Shown: positions 24,290 to 33,894, counted from the first letter of the stretch. The stretch is DNA of 37,917 bases from Bacillus sp. AFS088145 (GCF_002564465.1 NZ_NUUX01000029.1:1-37917), one strand, 5' to 3'. Translations and numbers: made by a program. The notes: a model not told the origin generated them from the sequence alone.

Positions 24290-24850
24290 ATGCTGAAACA
24301 GCGAGATTTACAAGATTGTTCTGTACTTTTTGAACTTATGGTGCATCATGATGTCTTTCCCTTTGTGCGTCATAAAGCAAATTCGTACGAAGAATTTCTA
24401 TTTATCACAAAGCAGGCAATCGAACTAGAAGAACAAGGAAAAATGATATCAAGAACAATCTTAGATGAGTGGGGTAACCCTATTGGTAACATTTCTTTAC
24501 ATGATATTGAAGATGGATATGGCTTTTTAGGAACGTGGTTAGGCAAACCTTTTCACGGAATGGGTTATAACAAACCAGCAAAAGACGCTTTCTTCCATGA
24601 GTTATTTCACGATTTAGGAATCAACTCTATTTTTATGCGTATTCGTAAAGTTAATAAACGCTCTTTTTATGCTGCAAGTAAACTACCATACGCATCATTA
24701 GCAAATGAATCACGTAAATGTTTATATGATGAAATTAATCAAAATGAAGAAATTTACGATTTATTTGAAATTACCAAAGACAATTATTTATTGCATACAA
24801 TGCGTGAAGATTACCAACAACATGAAGTTACGCATTTAAAAGAAGCATAA
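24290..24850 (+). CDS. GNAT family N-acetyltransferase, RimJ/RimL-like
   Basis: A 186-residue protein with a GNAT (Acetyltransf_3-like) core. MISRTILDEWGNPIGNISLHDIEDGYGFLGTWLGKPFHGMGYNKPAKDAFFHELF spans about residues 50-105, with the acetyl-CoA loop near FHGMGYNKPAKDA. GINSIFMRIRKVNKRSFYAASKL follows, the usual N-x-x-S helix of RimJ/L enzymes. The residue that accepts the acetyl group is not predictable; relatives modify protein N-termini, small amines or, in toxins, aminoacyl-tRNA. GAGGAGG is 7 bp before the ATG. The gene has its own promoter and a leader of about 270 nt with the tRNA-like fold, which is unusual for a housekeeping GNAT. yfhE follows 68 bp later on the same strand. Confidence 0.85.
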   Translation: MLKQRDLQDCSVLFELMVHHDVFPFVRHKANSYEEFLFITKQAIELEEQGKMISRTILDEWGNPIGNISLHDIEDGYGFLGTWLGKPFHGMGYNKPAKDAFFHELFHDLGINSIFMRIRKVNKRSFYAASKLPYASLANESRKCLYDEINQNEEIYDLFEITKDNYLLHTMREDYQQHEVTHLKEA

Positions 24851-24918
24851 TTTAGTATATCAGCCACAAAAAATGGAGAGACTTACTAAGGATTTTATAA
24901 CTTAGCGAGGTGTTTTTT

Positions 24919-25044
24919 GTGGATAAACGAAAAGATAAAACGAGACGTAATTTAAGTTCTACTCAAGAAGTATTATATGCAAAGGAATTTAAGAAAGCTG
25001 ATCGTGCTGCAGGTTATACTAATTTTAATGGAGTAGGCAAATAA
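24919..25044 (+). CDS. yfhE: YfhE-type small basic protein
   Basis: A 41-residue, lysine/arginine-rich protein, MDKRKDKTRRNLSSTQEVLYAKEFKKADRAAGY to NGVGK. The LSSTQEVLY..EFKKADR pattern is that of the small YfhE family, and it lies close to yfhF as in B. subtilis. It starts with GTG, preceded by GAGGTG at about 7 bp, and ends at a strong terminator. No membrane segment or motif gives a function; a DNA- or RNA-binding role would be speculation. It lies 68 bp after the GNAT gene and may share its transcript. Confidence 0.78.
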   Translation: MDKRKDKTRRNLSSTQEVLYAKEFKKADRAAGYTNFNGVGK

Positions 25045-25052
25045 TTTTATTC

Positions 25053-25080
25053 AAAAAGGCTTTCTTAGGAAGCCTTTTTT
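25053..25080 (+). terminator. Terminator after yfhE
   Basis: AAAAAGGCTT (25053-25062) pairs with AAGCCTTTTT (25070-25079) over a 7-base loop, with a T run. It ends the GNAT-yfhE unit. Confidence 0.9.
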
Positions 25081-25150
25081 GTTTTTCTAGAATAACTTTA
25101 TAAACAGTAATACTCCGTATAAACAACTTTCAAAATTTACAATATCTTAT

Positions 25151-25330
25151 TTAATTTTCACTTGATTCAATAATATAAACAGATGACGGTCTAACATAAT
25201 ATTCCTTACTAAGTTTTTCTTTTATTCGATGCATTTCATCTTCAATTTTTTCTCCTCGAACAAAAGATCCCCCTTCGATTCCATTCTGATCATCTAGTAA
25301 AACATACCAAGAAAAACGAAACTCCTTCAT
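25151..25330 (-). CDS. Small hypothetical protein of 59 residues
   Basis: Reads MKEFRFSWYVLLDD, then QNGIEGGSFVRGEKIEDEMHRI, KEKLSKEYYVRPSSV and YIIESSEN. A good ribosome binding site (AAGGGTGA, about 6-8 bp before the ATG) and balanced composition support it as a real gene. It predicts a short beta-alpha-beta unit: an N-terminal strand (FRFSWYVLLDD), an acidic helix (EDEMHRIKEKLSKEY), then a strand (SSVYIIESS). I do not recognise the family. No signal peptide, membrane segment or cysteine is present. It converges with yfhE and lies downstream of pflA on the same strand, separated by that operon's terminator, so it is probably its own unit. Confidence 0.6.
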   Translation of the reverse strand: MKEFRFSWYVLLDDQNGIEGGSFVRGEKIEDEMHRIKEKLSKEYYVRPSSVYIIESSEN

Positions 25331-25443
25331 AAAAATTCACCCTTTAAAATAAGAAACTATAAATAACTATTTTTCATTATATTCACTAACCTCAAATTTA
25401 TTTTAGTCAATCGTCTAAATAATAATAAAAAGCTTATTAAATA

Positions 25444-25487
25444 AACTGTCCTTTAAATGTTAGACGCCTAACATTTAAAGGACAGTT
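25444..25487 (-). terminator. Long hairpin terminating the pflB-pflA operon
   Basis: A 20-bp perfect stem (25444-25463 with 25468-25487, core GTCCTTTAAATGTTAG) on a 4-base loop, 18 bp past the pflA stop. The minus-strand tail is A/T-rich (TATTTAATAAGC) rather than a pure T run. It also resembles a mobile palindrome, but termination is the simplest reading. Confidence 0.75.
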
Positions 25488-25504
25488 CAACGTAATTAGT
25501 TTTA

Positions 25505-26254
25505 TTAACAAGTTTGTAATTCTTTCTTTTGAGTTAATAGTTGATAAGCATGATTAACACTTTCATTTGATGGTGGTTGAATATCTTTTAAAGGATATTT
25601 TAATCCTAATACGTCCCATTTATAGACTCCTAATTGATGATATGGTAAAATTTCTACTTTTTCCACGTTACCTAAAGTGTTTATAAAACTACCTAGTTTT
25701 ATTAGATCATCTTCTGAGTCGGTGATTCCAGGAACTAAGACATGTCTAATCCAAACCGGGATATTTTTCTTGCTCAAGTATTTTGCAAAATTTTTAATCT
25801 GCACATTTGATTTTCCCGTAAGTTTTATATGTCTTTTTTCGTCAAAATGCTTTAAATCTAATAATACTAAATCAGTGTATTCTAATACTTCGTCTAATTT
25901 TAAAAGAAAGTTTGGATCAGTGCTGAAACATCCACCAGAGGTATCAATCGTTGTATGAATCCCATTTTTTCTACAAGATTTGAACAGTTCTAATAGAAAG
26001 TCTAATTGTAATAATGGTTCTCCTCCACTAACCGTAACACCACCTCCAGATGATCTCATAAATGGAATATACGTCTTGATATCCTTCATTAATTGATCAA
26101 CTGACATTTCTTTTCCTGCTCCAATTTTCCACGTATCTGCGTTATGACAATATTGACATCTTAATAAACATCCTTGCGTAAAAATTACATATCTAAGACC
26201 TGGCCCATCGACAGTTCCACAAGTTTCAATTGAATGTATATTTCCTGAAATCAT
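25505..26254 (-). CDS. pflA: Pyruvate formate-lyase activating enzyme
   Basis: A 249-residue radical-SAM enzyme that generates the glycyl radical on PflB under anaerobic conditions. The 4Fe-4S CX3CX2C motif is at Cys29, Cys33 and Cys36 ([17 protein letters not shown]); GGG(V/T)[10 protein letters not shown] and DTSGG follow, as the family requires. I start at [13 protein letters not shown], placing AGGAGG 9 bp upstream; earlier in-frame ATGs overlap that site. It follows pflB in the same orientation after 80 bp containing a hairpin that may set the ratio of the two products. The operon ends at a 20-bp stem. Confidence 0.95.
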   Translation of the reverse strand: MISGNIHSIETCGTVDGPGLRYVIFTQGCLLRCQYCHNADTWKIGAGKEMSVDQLMKDIKTYIPFMRSSGGGVTVSGGEPLLQLDFLLELFKSCRKNGIHTTIDTSGGCFSTDPNFLLKLDEVLEYTDLVLLDLKHFDEKRHIKLTGKSNVQIKNFAKYLSKKNIPVWIRHVLVPGITDSEDDLIKLGSFINTLGNVEKVEILPYHQLGVYKWDVLGLKYPLKDIQPPSNESVNHAYQLLTQKKELQTC

Positions 26255-26287
26255 TGTCATTCTCCTCCTCATTTAGTAAAAACATTA

Positions 26288-26319
26288 AAGCCTAGTGAAG
26301 CATGTCCCCCACTAGGCTT
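26288..26319 (-). terminator. Intercistronic hairpin between pflB and pflA
   Basis: AAGCCTAGTG (26288-26297) pairs with CACTAGGCTT (26310-26319) across a 12-base loop. On the minus strand TAATGTTTTT follows, so partial termination or 3'-end stabilisation of pflB mRNA is likely, giving less pflA than pflB. Confidence 0.65.
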
Positions 26320-26334
26320 GAAAAACAGAGATTA

Positions 26335-28560
26335 TTACATAGAACCGTGGAAAGTTCTATTTATTACATCTATTTGTTGTTCCCTAGTTAGTTTTATGAA
26401 GTTAACTGCATAACCCGAAACTCTAATTGTTAATTGCGGATATTCTTCAGGATGTTCCATTGCATCCATTAATGTTTCTCGATTGAATACATTTACGTTT
26501 AAGTGATGACCACCTTTTTCTGTATATCCATCTAACATTGCTACTAAGTTTACTATTTGTGTACTCTCGTCCTTACCTAAAGCTTTTGGAACGATTGAAA
26601 AAGTATTTGAAATTCCATCTTGTGCATCTTCGTAAGGTAATTTCGCTACTGAATTTAATGATGCTAGAGCTCCATTTGTATCGCGACCATGTAACGGGTT
26701 GGCACCAGGAGCAAATGGTTCTCCTGCTTTTCTTCCGTCTGGTGTATTACCTGTCTTTTTACCATAAACAACATTAGACGTAATCGTTAGCACTGATGTT
26801 GTATGAATTGAATTACGATATGTTTTATGCTTTCTTACTTTTGCCATAAAGCTTTCAACAAGTTCTACTGCAATATCATCTACGAGATCATTGTTGTTCC
26901 CGTATTTTGGATACTCTCCCTCAATTTCAAAATCAACAACGATTCCATTCTCATCTCGAATTGTTTTAACATTTGCATGCTTAATAGCTGATAATGAATC
27001 AGCACATACTGACAATCCTGCAATACCTGTTGCCATAGTACGTTTTATATTTGCATCATGTAAGGCCATTTCAATTCGTTCATAGCTATATTTATCATGC
27101 ATAAAGTGGATACAATTTAATGTATTAACATATAAGCCTGCTAACCAATCTAATAAAACGTCGAACTTAACCTTTACTTCCTCATAGTCCAGATACTCAG
27201 ATGTAATCGGAGCATACATAGGTGCTACTTGAGCTTTTGACTTTTCGTCTTTACCACCATTAATCGCGTATAACAATGCTTTAGCAAGATTTGCACGTGC
27301 GCCAAAGAACTGCATTTGTTTACCGATTGTCATAGCGGAAACGCAACATGCAATACCATAATCATCACCATAATCCGGACGCATGATATCATCATTTTCA
27401 TATTGAATTGAGCTAGTTTTAATTGACATTTTAGCACAATATTGTTTGAATCCATCTGGTAGTTTTGATGACCATAGGACAGTTAAGTTAGGTTCTGGAG
27501 CTGGTCCTAGATTATCTAAAGTATTTAAAAAGCGGAATGAGTTCTTTGTTACAAGTGGACGACCATCTATTCCTATTCCACCGATTGACTCTGTTACCCA
27601 AGTAGGATCGCCGGAAAATAATTCATTATAATCAGGCGTACGAGCAAACTTGACTAATCTCAGTTTCATTACAAAATGATCGACTAATTCTTGTGCGTCT
27701 TGTTCAGTTAAAGTACTTTCTTCAATATCTCTTTCTATATAAATATCCAAAAATGTTGAAACTCGCCCTAAGCTCATAGCTGCTCCATTTTGCTCTTTTA
27801 TTGCTGCTAAATAGCCAAAATATAACCATTGGAAAGCTTCTTTTGCGTTTGTTGCAGGTCTAGCAATATCAAACCCATGTTTTGTTGCCATTTGTTTTAA
27901 TTCATTTAATGCACGGATTTGTTCATTTATTTCTTCACGATCTCTTATTACTTCTTCTGACATAACACTTGTTGTTTTATTTAAAGTATCAATTTTATCT
28001 TTAATCAGTCGATCTACCCCATATAAAGCTACCCTTCTATAGTCACCTATAATTCTTCCACGCCCGTAAGCATCAGGTAGACCTGTAATAACACCAGAAC
28101 GTCTTGCTTCTTTCATTTCTGATGTATAGGCATCAAATACGCCTTGATTATGTGTTTTTCGATATTCTGTAAATATTTTGCTTATTTCATCATCAACTTT
28201 ATATCCATAAGACTCACATGATGCTTCAGCCATTCGAATTCCACCGAATGGTTGTAATGATCTTTTAAACGGTTTATCTGTTTGGAATCCAACAATTTGC
28301 TCTAATTCTTTCTCTAAGTATCCTGGTTCGTGTGAAGTAATCGTAGATACAATTTTCGTATCCATATCTAAAACTCCGCCATTTTCGCGTTCTTCTTTAG
28401 ATAGTTTAAGTACTATATCCCATAGTTTGTTAGTTGCATCTGTTGGGCCTAAAAGAAATGAGTCATCCCCAACATAAGATTTAACATTTTTTTGAATAAA
28501 GTCCCTTACATCAATCGTTTGTTCCCATCGTCCAGTTTCAAATTGTCTCCATTGTTCCAT
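26335..28560 (-). CDS. pflB: Formate C-acetyltransferase (pyruvate formate-lyase)
   Basis: A 741-residue glycyl-radical enzyme converting pyruvate and CoA to acetyl-CoA and formate in anaerobic mixed-acid fermentation. The catalytic adjacent cysteines are 405-406 ([13 protein letters not shown]), and the radical-bearing Gly716 lies in the RVSGYAVNF motif 26 residues from the end. The substrate region [10 protein letters not shown] and the long N-terminal PFL-like domain are intact, and length is as expected. GAGGAGG precedes the ATG. It is first in the pflB-pflA operon, with a Rex/FNR-type dyad about 115 bp upstream. This suggests facultative anaerobic growth. Confidence 0.97.
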   Translation of the reverse strand: MEQWRQFETGRWEQTIDVRDFIQKNVKSYVGDDSFLLGPTDATNKLWDIVLKLSKEERENGGVLDMDTKIVSTITSHEPGYLEKELEQIVGFQTDKPFKRSLQPFGGIRMAEASCESYGYKVDDEISKIFTEYRKTHNQGVFDAYTSEMKEARRSGVITGLPDAYGRGRIIGDYRRVALYGVDRLIKDKIDTLNKTTSVMSEEVIRDREEINEQIRALNELKQMATKHGFDIARPATNAKEAFQWLYFGYLAAIKEQNGAAMSLGRVSTFLDIYIERDIEESTLTEQDAQELVDHFVMKLRLVKFARTPDYNELFSGDPTWVTESIGGIGIDGRPLVTKNSFRFLNTLDNLGPAPEPNLTVLWSSKLPDGFKQYCAKMSIKTSSIQYENDDIMRPDYGDDYGIACCVSAMTIGKQMQFFGARANLAKALLYAINGGKDEKSKAQVAPMYAPITSEYLDYEEVKVKFDVLLDWLAGLYVNTLNCIHFMHDKYSYERIEMALHDANIKRTMATGIAGLSVCADSLSAIKHANVKTIRDENGIVVDFEIEGEYPKYGNNNDLVDDIAVELVESFMAKVRKHKTYRNSIHTTSVLTITSNVVYGKKTGNTPDGRKAGEPFAPGANPLHGRDTNGALASLNSVAKLPYEDAQDGISNTFSIVPKALGKDESTQIVNLVAMLDGYTEKGGHHLNVNVFNRETLMDAMEHPEEYPQLTIRVSGYAVNFIKLTREQQIDVINRTFHGSM

Positions 28561-28675
28561 CGTATTACTCCTCCTCTTTTTGCATATAATACAGAAAGTT
28601 AATTAAGTATATAACAGATTACGTATCTAATTTAACATACGATGAACTGAAACATCCGTTTGTATTATGAACATA

Positions 28676-28693
28676 TTGTGAAACATTGAACAA
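28676..28693. promoter_or_regulatory. Rex- or FNR-like operator in the pflB upstream region
   Basis: TTGTGAA, ACAT, TGAACAA (28676-28693) matches the Rex consensus TTGTGAAnnnnTTCACAA at 12 of 14 fixed positions and contains an FNR-like TGTGA half site. It lies in the 385-bp divergent region between pflB and yojN, about 115 bp from pflB. Redox or oxygen control is inferred. The rest of 28561-28946 is A/T-rich, with no gene; a weak TTCACA/TACTAT promoter may serve yojN. Confidence 0.5.
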
Positions 28694-28946
28694 AGTAGTT
28701 AAAAAGTTAACTCATATAAACACTTAATTCTTTCCACTAAATTACAGTTGCTTCATATATATAGTAATTCACTCCGAAAACTTTCCTGTTAAACGACAAA
28801 CTGTTATACTCAAAAGATAGTAACTGTATTAGCATATTCATGTAAATTTGTGGACAAGACATTCACAATCCAAATATGCGATAATACTATGGTTAATACA
28901 CAAATGATTAATCCAAATGAACACTGTTTATATAAAGGAGTAATTT

Positions 28947-29840
28947 ATGAATACAAAACTAAATCTTTCTAGTTCGATTAATGAAAAATTAAATTTAATA
29001 TACAATGAACAAATTCAAAAAGTTCTAAAAGAAGAGCAATTATTAATCGGAGCAAAACAATATGTTTCTCAAGACAAAACGATTTTAGAAGATGCTATTA
29101 CTGCCCTTCTTCTTGGTAAAAATATATTATTAAAAGGTCCAACAGGAAGTGGTAAAACGGTTTTAGCTGAGACTCTTTCAAAATTGCTTTATCAACCGAT
29201 GCATAGCATAAACTGTTCAGTCGATTTAGATATAGAAGGTATTGTTGGATACAACACAATTGCCTCTAATACGAACGGATCTGAAGTAGTATTCATCGAT
29301 GGACCTTTAATGAAAGCAATGAAAAAAGGTCATATTTTATATATTGATGAAATTAACATGGCTAAACCAGAAACATTACCATTACTACATGGTGCACTTG
29401 ATTATCGAAAAATGATAACAAATCCATTTACTCAAGAAGTAGTAAAAGGTGACGAAAACTTTAGAGTAATCGCCGCAATAAATGAAGGATATGTAGGAAC
29501 AAGCGAATTAAATGAAGCTTTAAAAAATCGCTTCATTATCATAGATGTTCCATATATTAACGGGGAATCATTACTTCAGTTATTAAAAGATGAATCTGAG
29601 CTTAAAGATGAAGACCTACTAAAGAAATTCACAAGCTTTTCAAGTGATTTAATTCCATTAGCAAGTGAAGGCAGAATTAGTGAAGATGCAGCAAGTATTC
29701 GAGGTGTTCTTGACGCATGTGATTTATCTGTTCATATACCAGTACTTCGAGCAATTGAACGTACAATTATCGCTAAATTAAGTGATGACATTGAGCGCGA
29801 GACTGTTAGAGAACTAGCAGAAAGTTATTTTCTTTCTTGA
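28947..29840 (+). CDS. yojN: MoxR/NorQ-type AAA+ ATPase (YojN)
   Basis: A 297-residue AAA+ ATPase. Walker A GPTGSGKT is at 64-71, Walker B with the following loop is ILYIDEINMAKPET at 130-143, sensor 1 is VIAAINEGYVGTSELNEA, and the arginine finger is in LKNRF. This is the NorQ/CbbQ/MoxR clade, whose members act with a VWA-domain partner as a chaperone that remodels or inserts metals into client enzymes. AAAGGAG precedes the ATG. The partner gene begins 19 bp after its stop, reproducing the B. subtilis yojN-yojO pair. The client protein is unknown; next-door pflB is not an established client. Confidence 0.88.
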   Translation: MNTKLNLSSSINEKLNLIYNEQIQKVLKEEQLLIGAKQYVSQDKTILEDAITALLLGKNILLKGPTGSGKTVLAETLSKLLYQPMHSINCSVDLDIEGIVGYNTIASNTNGSEVVFIDGPLMKAMKKGHILYIDEINMAKPETLPLLHGALDYRKMITNPFTQEVVKGDENFRVIAAINEGYVGTSELNEALKNRFIIIDVPYINGESLLQLLKDESELKDEDLLKKFTSFSSDLIPLASEGRISEDAASIRGVLDACDLSVHIPVLRAIERTIIAKLSDDIERETVRELAESYFLS

Positions 29841-29859
29841 AATGAGTGATGATTAACAT

Positions 29860-31737
29860 ATGAAACAAATCATTTTTAACAATAAAAAAATCGACGCTTC
29901 CACTTTTCTTCAAATGGAAAATTTATCGATTTCTCTTTCGAAAGATCGTAGTTCATTTTTAGAATTTGATTTTCAGGCGTATTACGACGATGAAGAACAA
30001 AAATTTACTGTAAGTCATTTTTGGGATACACAAGAGCATAGTACACAGTTACAAGGTTTGAAATCAGATGTGTACTTAAAAGCTTTAGGTAATAAACATT
30101 ACTCAGATTTTAGTGAATTCAAAGAGACACTAAAGGAATTACAAGAAACTCATTTAAAAAGTTTTTTCACACAATTATTTGTCCTTCTTGAGGATATCCG
30201 ACTTGAAGAGTTAATTATTCATCAAAGACCAGGTACAAGACAATTATTTTCTACTAGAAGAAAAATATATAGACATTATTTTCAATCACAATTCAAAGCA
30301 AATGAAATGCGTAATTTCCAATTAGATCAATTATTTTGTTTAATTTATCTTTCACTTACTTCTACTCAATTAACTTATCAGACGAATGAACAACTCGAGG
30401 ATATTTTACCCATCCTTTTCCAAGCGTTTGAAGCTAAGAAAACAAGTGATATTTCTTCCATTGTATTTAGAGTGCAGCAGAGACTACTTTCGCTGTATAA
30501 GGAAGATATGATTCACACATATTTTGGCTATTTACCATTAAATAAAATTAACGAATTAGCTTCATGTAATAGTAAGGTAAAAGAGCTTCAAAATGACGAC
30601 CAGCAAGAGGGTCTTGATGAAAGAAATAGCGAAGATGAAAGATTATCAACCTGGCATAGAGAAAGTAAAAATAATGAAACAGATGATAATTTTTTACGAT
30701 TTGAAGTTGAAAGTGGTACAAAAACTTCTATTAAAGCTAATTTTGCACGAGAAGAAGAGGCCGGCGATCAGGCAATTGCAAATGCATTTGGTTCCTCCAA
30801 ACAAGGAGAGAATAAAAAGTCAAAACAAACTGATTCTTATGAGGCTACGAATTCATCCTCTTCACAGCAAAATCCTTTTGGTAAATACAATAGTAATGTT
30901 TCTATTAAATATAAAGAAGCAATTGGGCAAACAGTTACTGAAAAGAAACAGTATTCTACATTGTCTTCAATGGTGTCTAAAGATGTTAAAGAACTAAGAA
31001 AAACGATAGAAAAATCGTTAGAGAATAAACAAAACGCACCTACTGATAAATACTATGGTAGGTTAAATAAAAAATGGATTCGACTTTTCACAGAAGAAAA
31101 CCCTAAAATGTTTTATAAAAAACAAACTGAATCGAAAGAATTAGATGCTGTTTTTTACTTATTAGTTGATTGCTCGGGATCGATGTTTAATAAAATGGAT
31201 GAAGTGAAAAAAAGCGTCATTCTATTCCATGAAACTTTAAAACAATTAAAAATCTCTCATAGCATTAGTGGCTTTTGGGAGGATGCTTCAAATGCTACAA
31301 AAGAAAACAAACCAAATATTTTACATCAAGTCATTCCATTTTCAAGCTCTTTATCACCTTCAGTAGGTCCAAATATCATGCAGCTTCAAGAAGAAGAGGA
31401 TAATCGTGACGGCTTAATGATTCGAATTGTTTCAGAAGAGCTCGCTAAACGTTCGGAAAAGCATAAATTTTTGCTCGTATTTACAGATGGCGAACCTTCA
31501 GCATTAGATTATTTCCAGGATGGGATTATCGATACGCATGAAGCAGTTAAACAAGCTAGAAAACTTGGAATTGAGGTAATCGGTACTTTCATTGAGGAAG
31601 AAGAACACCAAGAAGAAACTTCACAATTAATGAAAAATATTTATCAGCACCATTACTTAATCGCCTCAAATGCAGAAGATTTAAGACTTCAATTAAAACC
31701 AATGCTAAAAAAATTACTATTAAGAAGCATAGATTAA
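29860..31737 (+). CDS. yojO: VWA-domain protein, NorD/CobT-like (YojO)
   Basis: A 625-residue protein. The N-terminal 240 residues are helical and the middle (about 240-400) is highly charged and probably disordered. A C-terminal von Willebrand A domain has MIDAS residues D437, S439 and S441 (LLVDCSGSMF), then FTDGEPSALDYF near 540. It is the metal-dependent adaptor for the upstream ATPase. The N-terminal EDIRLEELIIHQRPGTRQLF segment is typical of the NorD/YojO group. The ribosome binding site is weak, and the 19-bp gap points to coupled translation. Terminated 20 bp after the stop. Role as a co-chaperone is by family; its target is unknown. Confidence 0.87.
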   Translation: MKQIIFNNKKIDASTFLQMENLSISLSKDRSSFLEFDFQAYYDDEEQKFTVSHFWDTQEHSTQLQGLKSDVYLKALGNKHYSDFSEFKETLKELQETHLKSFFTQLFVLLEDIRLEELIIHQRPGTRQLFSTRRKIYRHYFQSQFKANEMRNFQLDQLFCLIYLSLTSTQLTYQTNEQLEDILPILFQAFEAKKTSDISSIVFRVQQRLLSLYKEDMIHTYFGYLPLNKINELASCNSKVKELQNDDQQEGLDERNSEDERLSTWHRESKNNETDDNFLRFEVESGTKTSIKANFAREEEAGDQAIANAFGSSKQGENKKSKQTDSYEATNSSSSQQNPFGKYNSNVSIKYKEAIGQTVTEKKQYSTLSSMVSKDVKELRKTIEKSLENKQNAPTDKYYGRLNKKWIRLFTEENPKMFYKKQTESKELDAVFYLLVDCSGSMFNKMDEVKKSVILFHETLKQLKISHSISGFWEDASNATKENKPNILHQVIPFSSSLSPSVGPNIMQLQEEEDNRDGLMIRIVSEELAKRSEKHKFLLVFTDGEPSALDYFQDGIIDTHEAVKQARKLGIEVIGTFIEEEEHQEETSQLMKNIYQHHYLIASNAEDLRLQLKPMLKKLLLRSID

Positions 31738-31757
31738 GATAGTTGTCCATAAAATGA

Positions 31758-31792
31758 AAAGAAATAGGCTTACTAGTAGCCTATTTCTTTTT
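31758..31792 (+). terminator. Terminator after yojNO
   Basis: A 13-bp stem (31758-31770 with 31778-31790, core GAAATAGGCT) on a 7-base loop is followed by TTT. Confidence 0.9.
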
Positions 31793-31971
31793 TATTTAAT
31801 AGGTAGTTAGAATATTTTGTCGAACAGATTTACATAACGAAATCGTATTTCCTATTGATTTTTAAAATTAAACGGAGTACGATAAATTTTGACGACTTAG
31901 AGAGATGCATATTTAAAGAAAAGCTAGTGAATGACCGCTAGTTTGTTTTGTATTTAAGGGGGATTAGGACT

Positions 31972-33894
31972 ATGCCTACTTCAATTAAAGCAACATTTTC
32001 ACGTGTACGATTCGTATTACTGGTTGCGTTAGTAGTTTGGCTAAAAACGTATATTGTTACTCTGTTTGGATTCGATTTAAAAATTGATACAGTCTTTCAA
32101 AATGTAATATTATTTATTAGCCCTTTGGCATCCTCATTATTCCTTGTAGGGATCGCACTTTTTTTCAAAGGGAAAAAACGTAATACGATCGCGCTTTTGA
32201 TTAATTTCATTTTAACCTTGCTATTATGTGGAAACGTTTTATTTTACGGATTCTTTAACGACTTCATAACATTACCAGTGCTGTTCCAAACTAGTAATAT
32301 GGGTGATTTAGGATCAAGTGTAAAAGAACTAGCAAGCTTTAAAATTCTTTTTATGTTTATTGATATTGTTATCCTATATTTAATCTCAAAGAAATTTCCT
32401 AAATTTTCAAACACTGGTCGAGTACCTTCATTTATGAAGTCAACTTATTATTTAATAACGATTGCAATTGCAGTTTTAAACTTAGGTTTAGCTGAAATGG
32501 AAAGACCTGAATTGCTTACTCGTTCGTTTGATCGTGAAATGCTTGTAAAAAATCTTGGATTATATGTTTACCAAGGTTATGATTTATCACTTCAAACAAA
32601 GACTTCAACACAAAAGGCCTTTGCGGATAGCAGTAAATTAACTGAAATTGAAAACTATGTAAATAGTAACGGTGTCAAAGCAAATGCAAAGCTTTTCGGT
32701 AAATATAAAGGTAAAAATGTTATTGTTATTTCTTTAGAATCAATGCAAAATTTCACAATTGGCGCAAAGGTTAATGGTAAAGAAATAACTCCATTTTTAA
32801 ATAAATACATTAAAGAAAGTTATTATTTTGACCACTTCTATCACCAAACTGGTCAAGGAAAAACATCTGATGCTGAGTTCATTATTGATAACTCTTTATA
32901 TCCATTAGATCGCGGTGCTGTCTATTTTACCCATGCAAATAACGAATATATGGCTACTCCTGAAATTTTAAAAGATCAAGGATATTATTCAGCTGTTTTC
33001 CATGCAAATAATAAAAGCTTTTGGAATCGAAATGTAATGTACCCTTCTTTAGGCTACGATCGCTACTTTAATGAAGTAGATTATAATATTACCGATGAAA
33101 ATTCAGTAAACTGGGGATTAAAGGATGAAGATTTTTTTAAACAATCACTTCCTCTTTTATCACAAGTGAAACAACCGTTTTATACTAGATTCTTAACTTT
33201 ATCAAACCACTATCCTTTCGTACTTGATCCACAAGATCAATACATTGATCAATATAATTCTGGTGACGAGACACTTGATCGTTATGTAACGACAGTACGA
33301 TATATGGATGAATCAATTAAACACTTTATTGAAGGTCTAAAAAAATCAGGTTTATATGATAATACAATTCTTGTTATGTATGGTGATCATTATGGTATTT
33401 CTGAAAACCATAATCGTGCAATGGCTCAGTTCTTAGGTAAAGACGAAATTACTCCATATGACCATATGGATTTACAACGTACGCCATTTATTATTCATTT
33501 ACCTAAGCAAAAACAAGGTCAAACAATCTCAAAGGTTGCTGGTCAAATTGATGTAAAACCTACGATTCTTCATCTGTTAGGCGTTGATACAAAAACAGAT
33601 ATTGAATTTGGTAAAGATTTATTTAGCCCAGATTATTCGGAATTCATTGTTTTCCGTGATGGAAGCTTCGTTACAAGTAAATATTATTATGTAGCTGGAT
33701 CTAATGAATTTTATAATCGATTAACTGCTGAAAAAGTAGAAGTTCCTGATCAAGAAGCGAAACTATTAATTGATAAAGCCAAAAAAGAGCTCACACTATC
33801 AGATAATATTGTTTACGGTGATTTATTCCGTTTCTACAGTGGAAACAAGCATAAAACAGGTACAATGCAAACAATAACTGAACCAAATCAGTAA
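31972..33894 (+). CDS. ltaS: Lipoteichoic acid synthase-type membrane phosphoglycerol transferase
   Basis: A 640-residue enzyme that polymerises glycerol-phosphate from phosphatidylglycerol onto the lipoteichoic acid anchor outside the membrane. Five transmembrane helices fill about residues 10-190, followed by the extracellular sulfatase-fold domain. The nucleophile is Thr298 in QTGQGKTSDAEF, metal ligands include VISLESMQNF and VMYGDHYGISENH, and cell-wall YHQTGQG and NHYPF motifs are intact. The start MPTSIKATF follows AAGGGGGA; a longer frame from 31948 has no such site. B. subtilis has four paralogues (LtaS, YfnI, YqgS, YvgJ) and I cannot say which this is. A weak leader hairpin lies at 31922-31944. 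Confidence 0.92.
   Translation: MPTSIKATFSRVRFVLLVALVVWLKTYIVTLFGFDLKIDTVFQNVILFISPLASSLFLVGIALFFKGKKRNTIALLINFILTLLLCGNVLFYGFFNDFITLPVLFQTSNMGDLGSSVKELASFKILFMFIDIVILYLISKKFPKFSNTGRVPSFMKSTYYLITIAIAVLNLGLAEMERPELLTRSFDREMLVKNLGLYVYQGYDLSLQTKTSTQKAFADSSKLTEIENYVNSNGVKANAKLFGKYKGKNVIVISLESMQNFTIGAKVNGKEITPFLNKYIKESYYFDHFYHQTGQGKTSDAEFIIDNSLYPLDRGAVYFTHANNEYMATPEILKDQGYYSAVFHANNKSFWNRNVMYPSLGYDRYFNEVDYNITDENSVNWGLKDEDFFKQSLPLLSQVKQPFYTRFLTLSNHYPFVLDPQDQYIDQYNSGDETLDRYVTTVRYMDESIKHFIEGLKKSGLYDNTILVMYGDHYGISENHNRAMAQFLGKDEITPYDHMDLQRTPFIIHLPKQKQGQTISKVAGQIDVKPTILHLLGVDTKTDIEFGKDLFSPDYSEFIVFRDGSFVTSKYYYVAGSNEFYNRLTAEKVEVPDQEAKLLIDKAKKELTLSDNIVYGDLFRFYSGNKHKTGTMQTITEPNQ

Noticed and set aside
25444-25487. 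Inserted mobile palindrome
   Set aside because: A 20-bp stem 18 bp beyond pflA is explained well enough as the operon terminator; no target duplication is visible.
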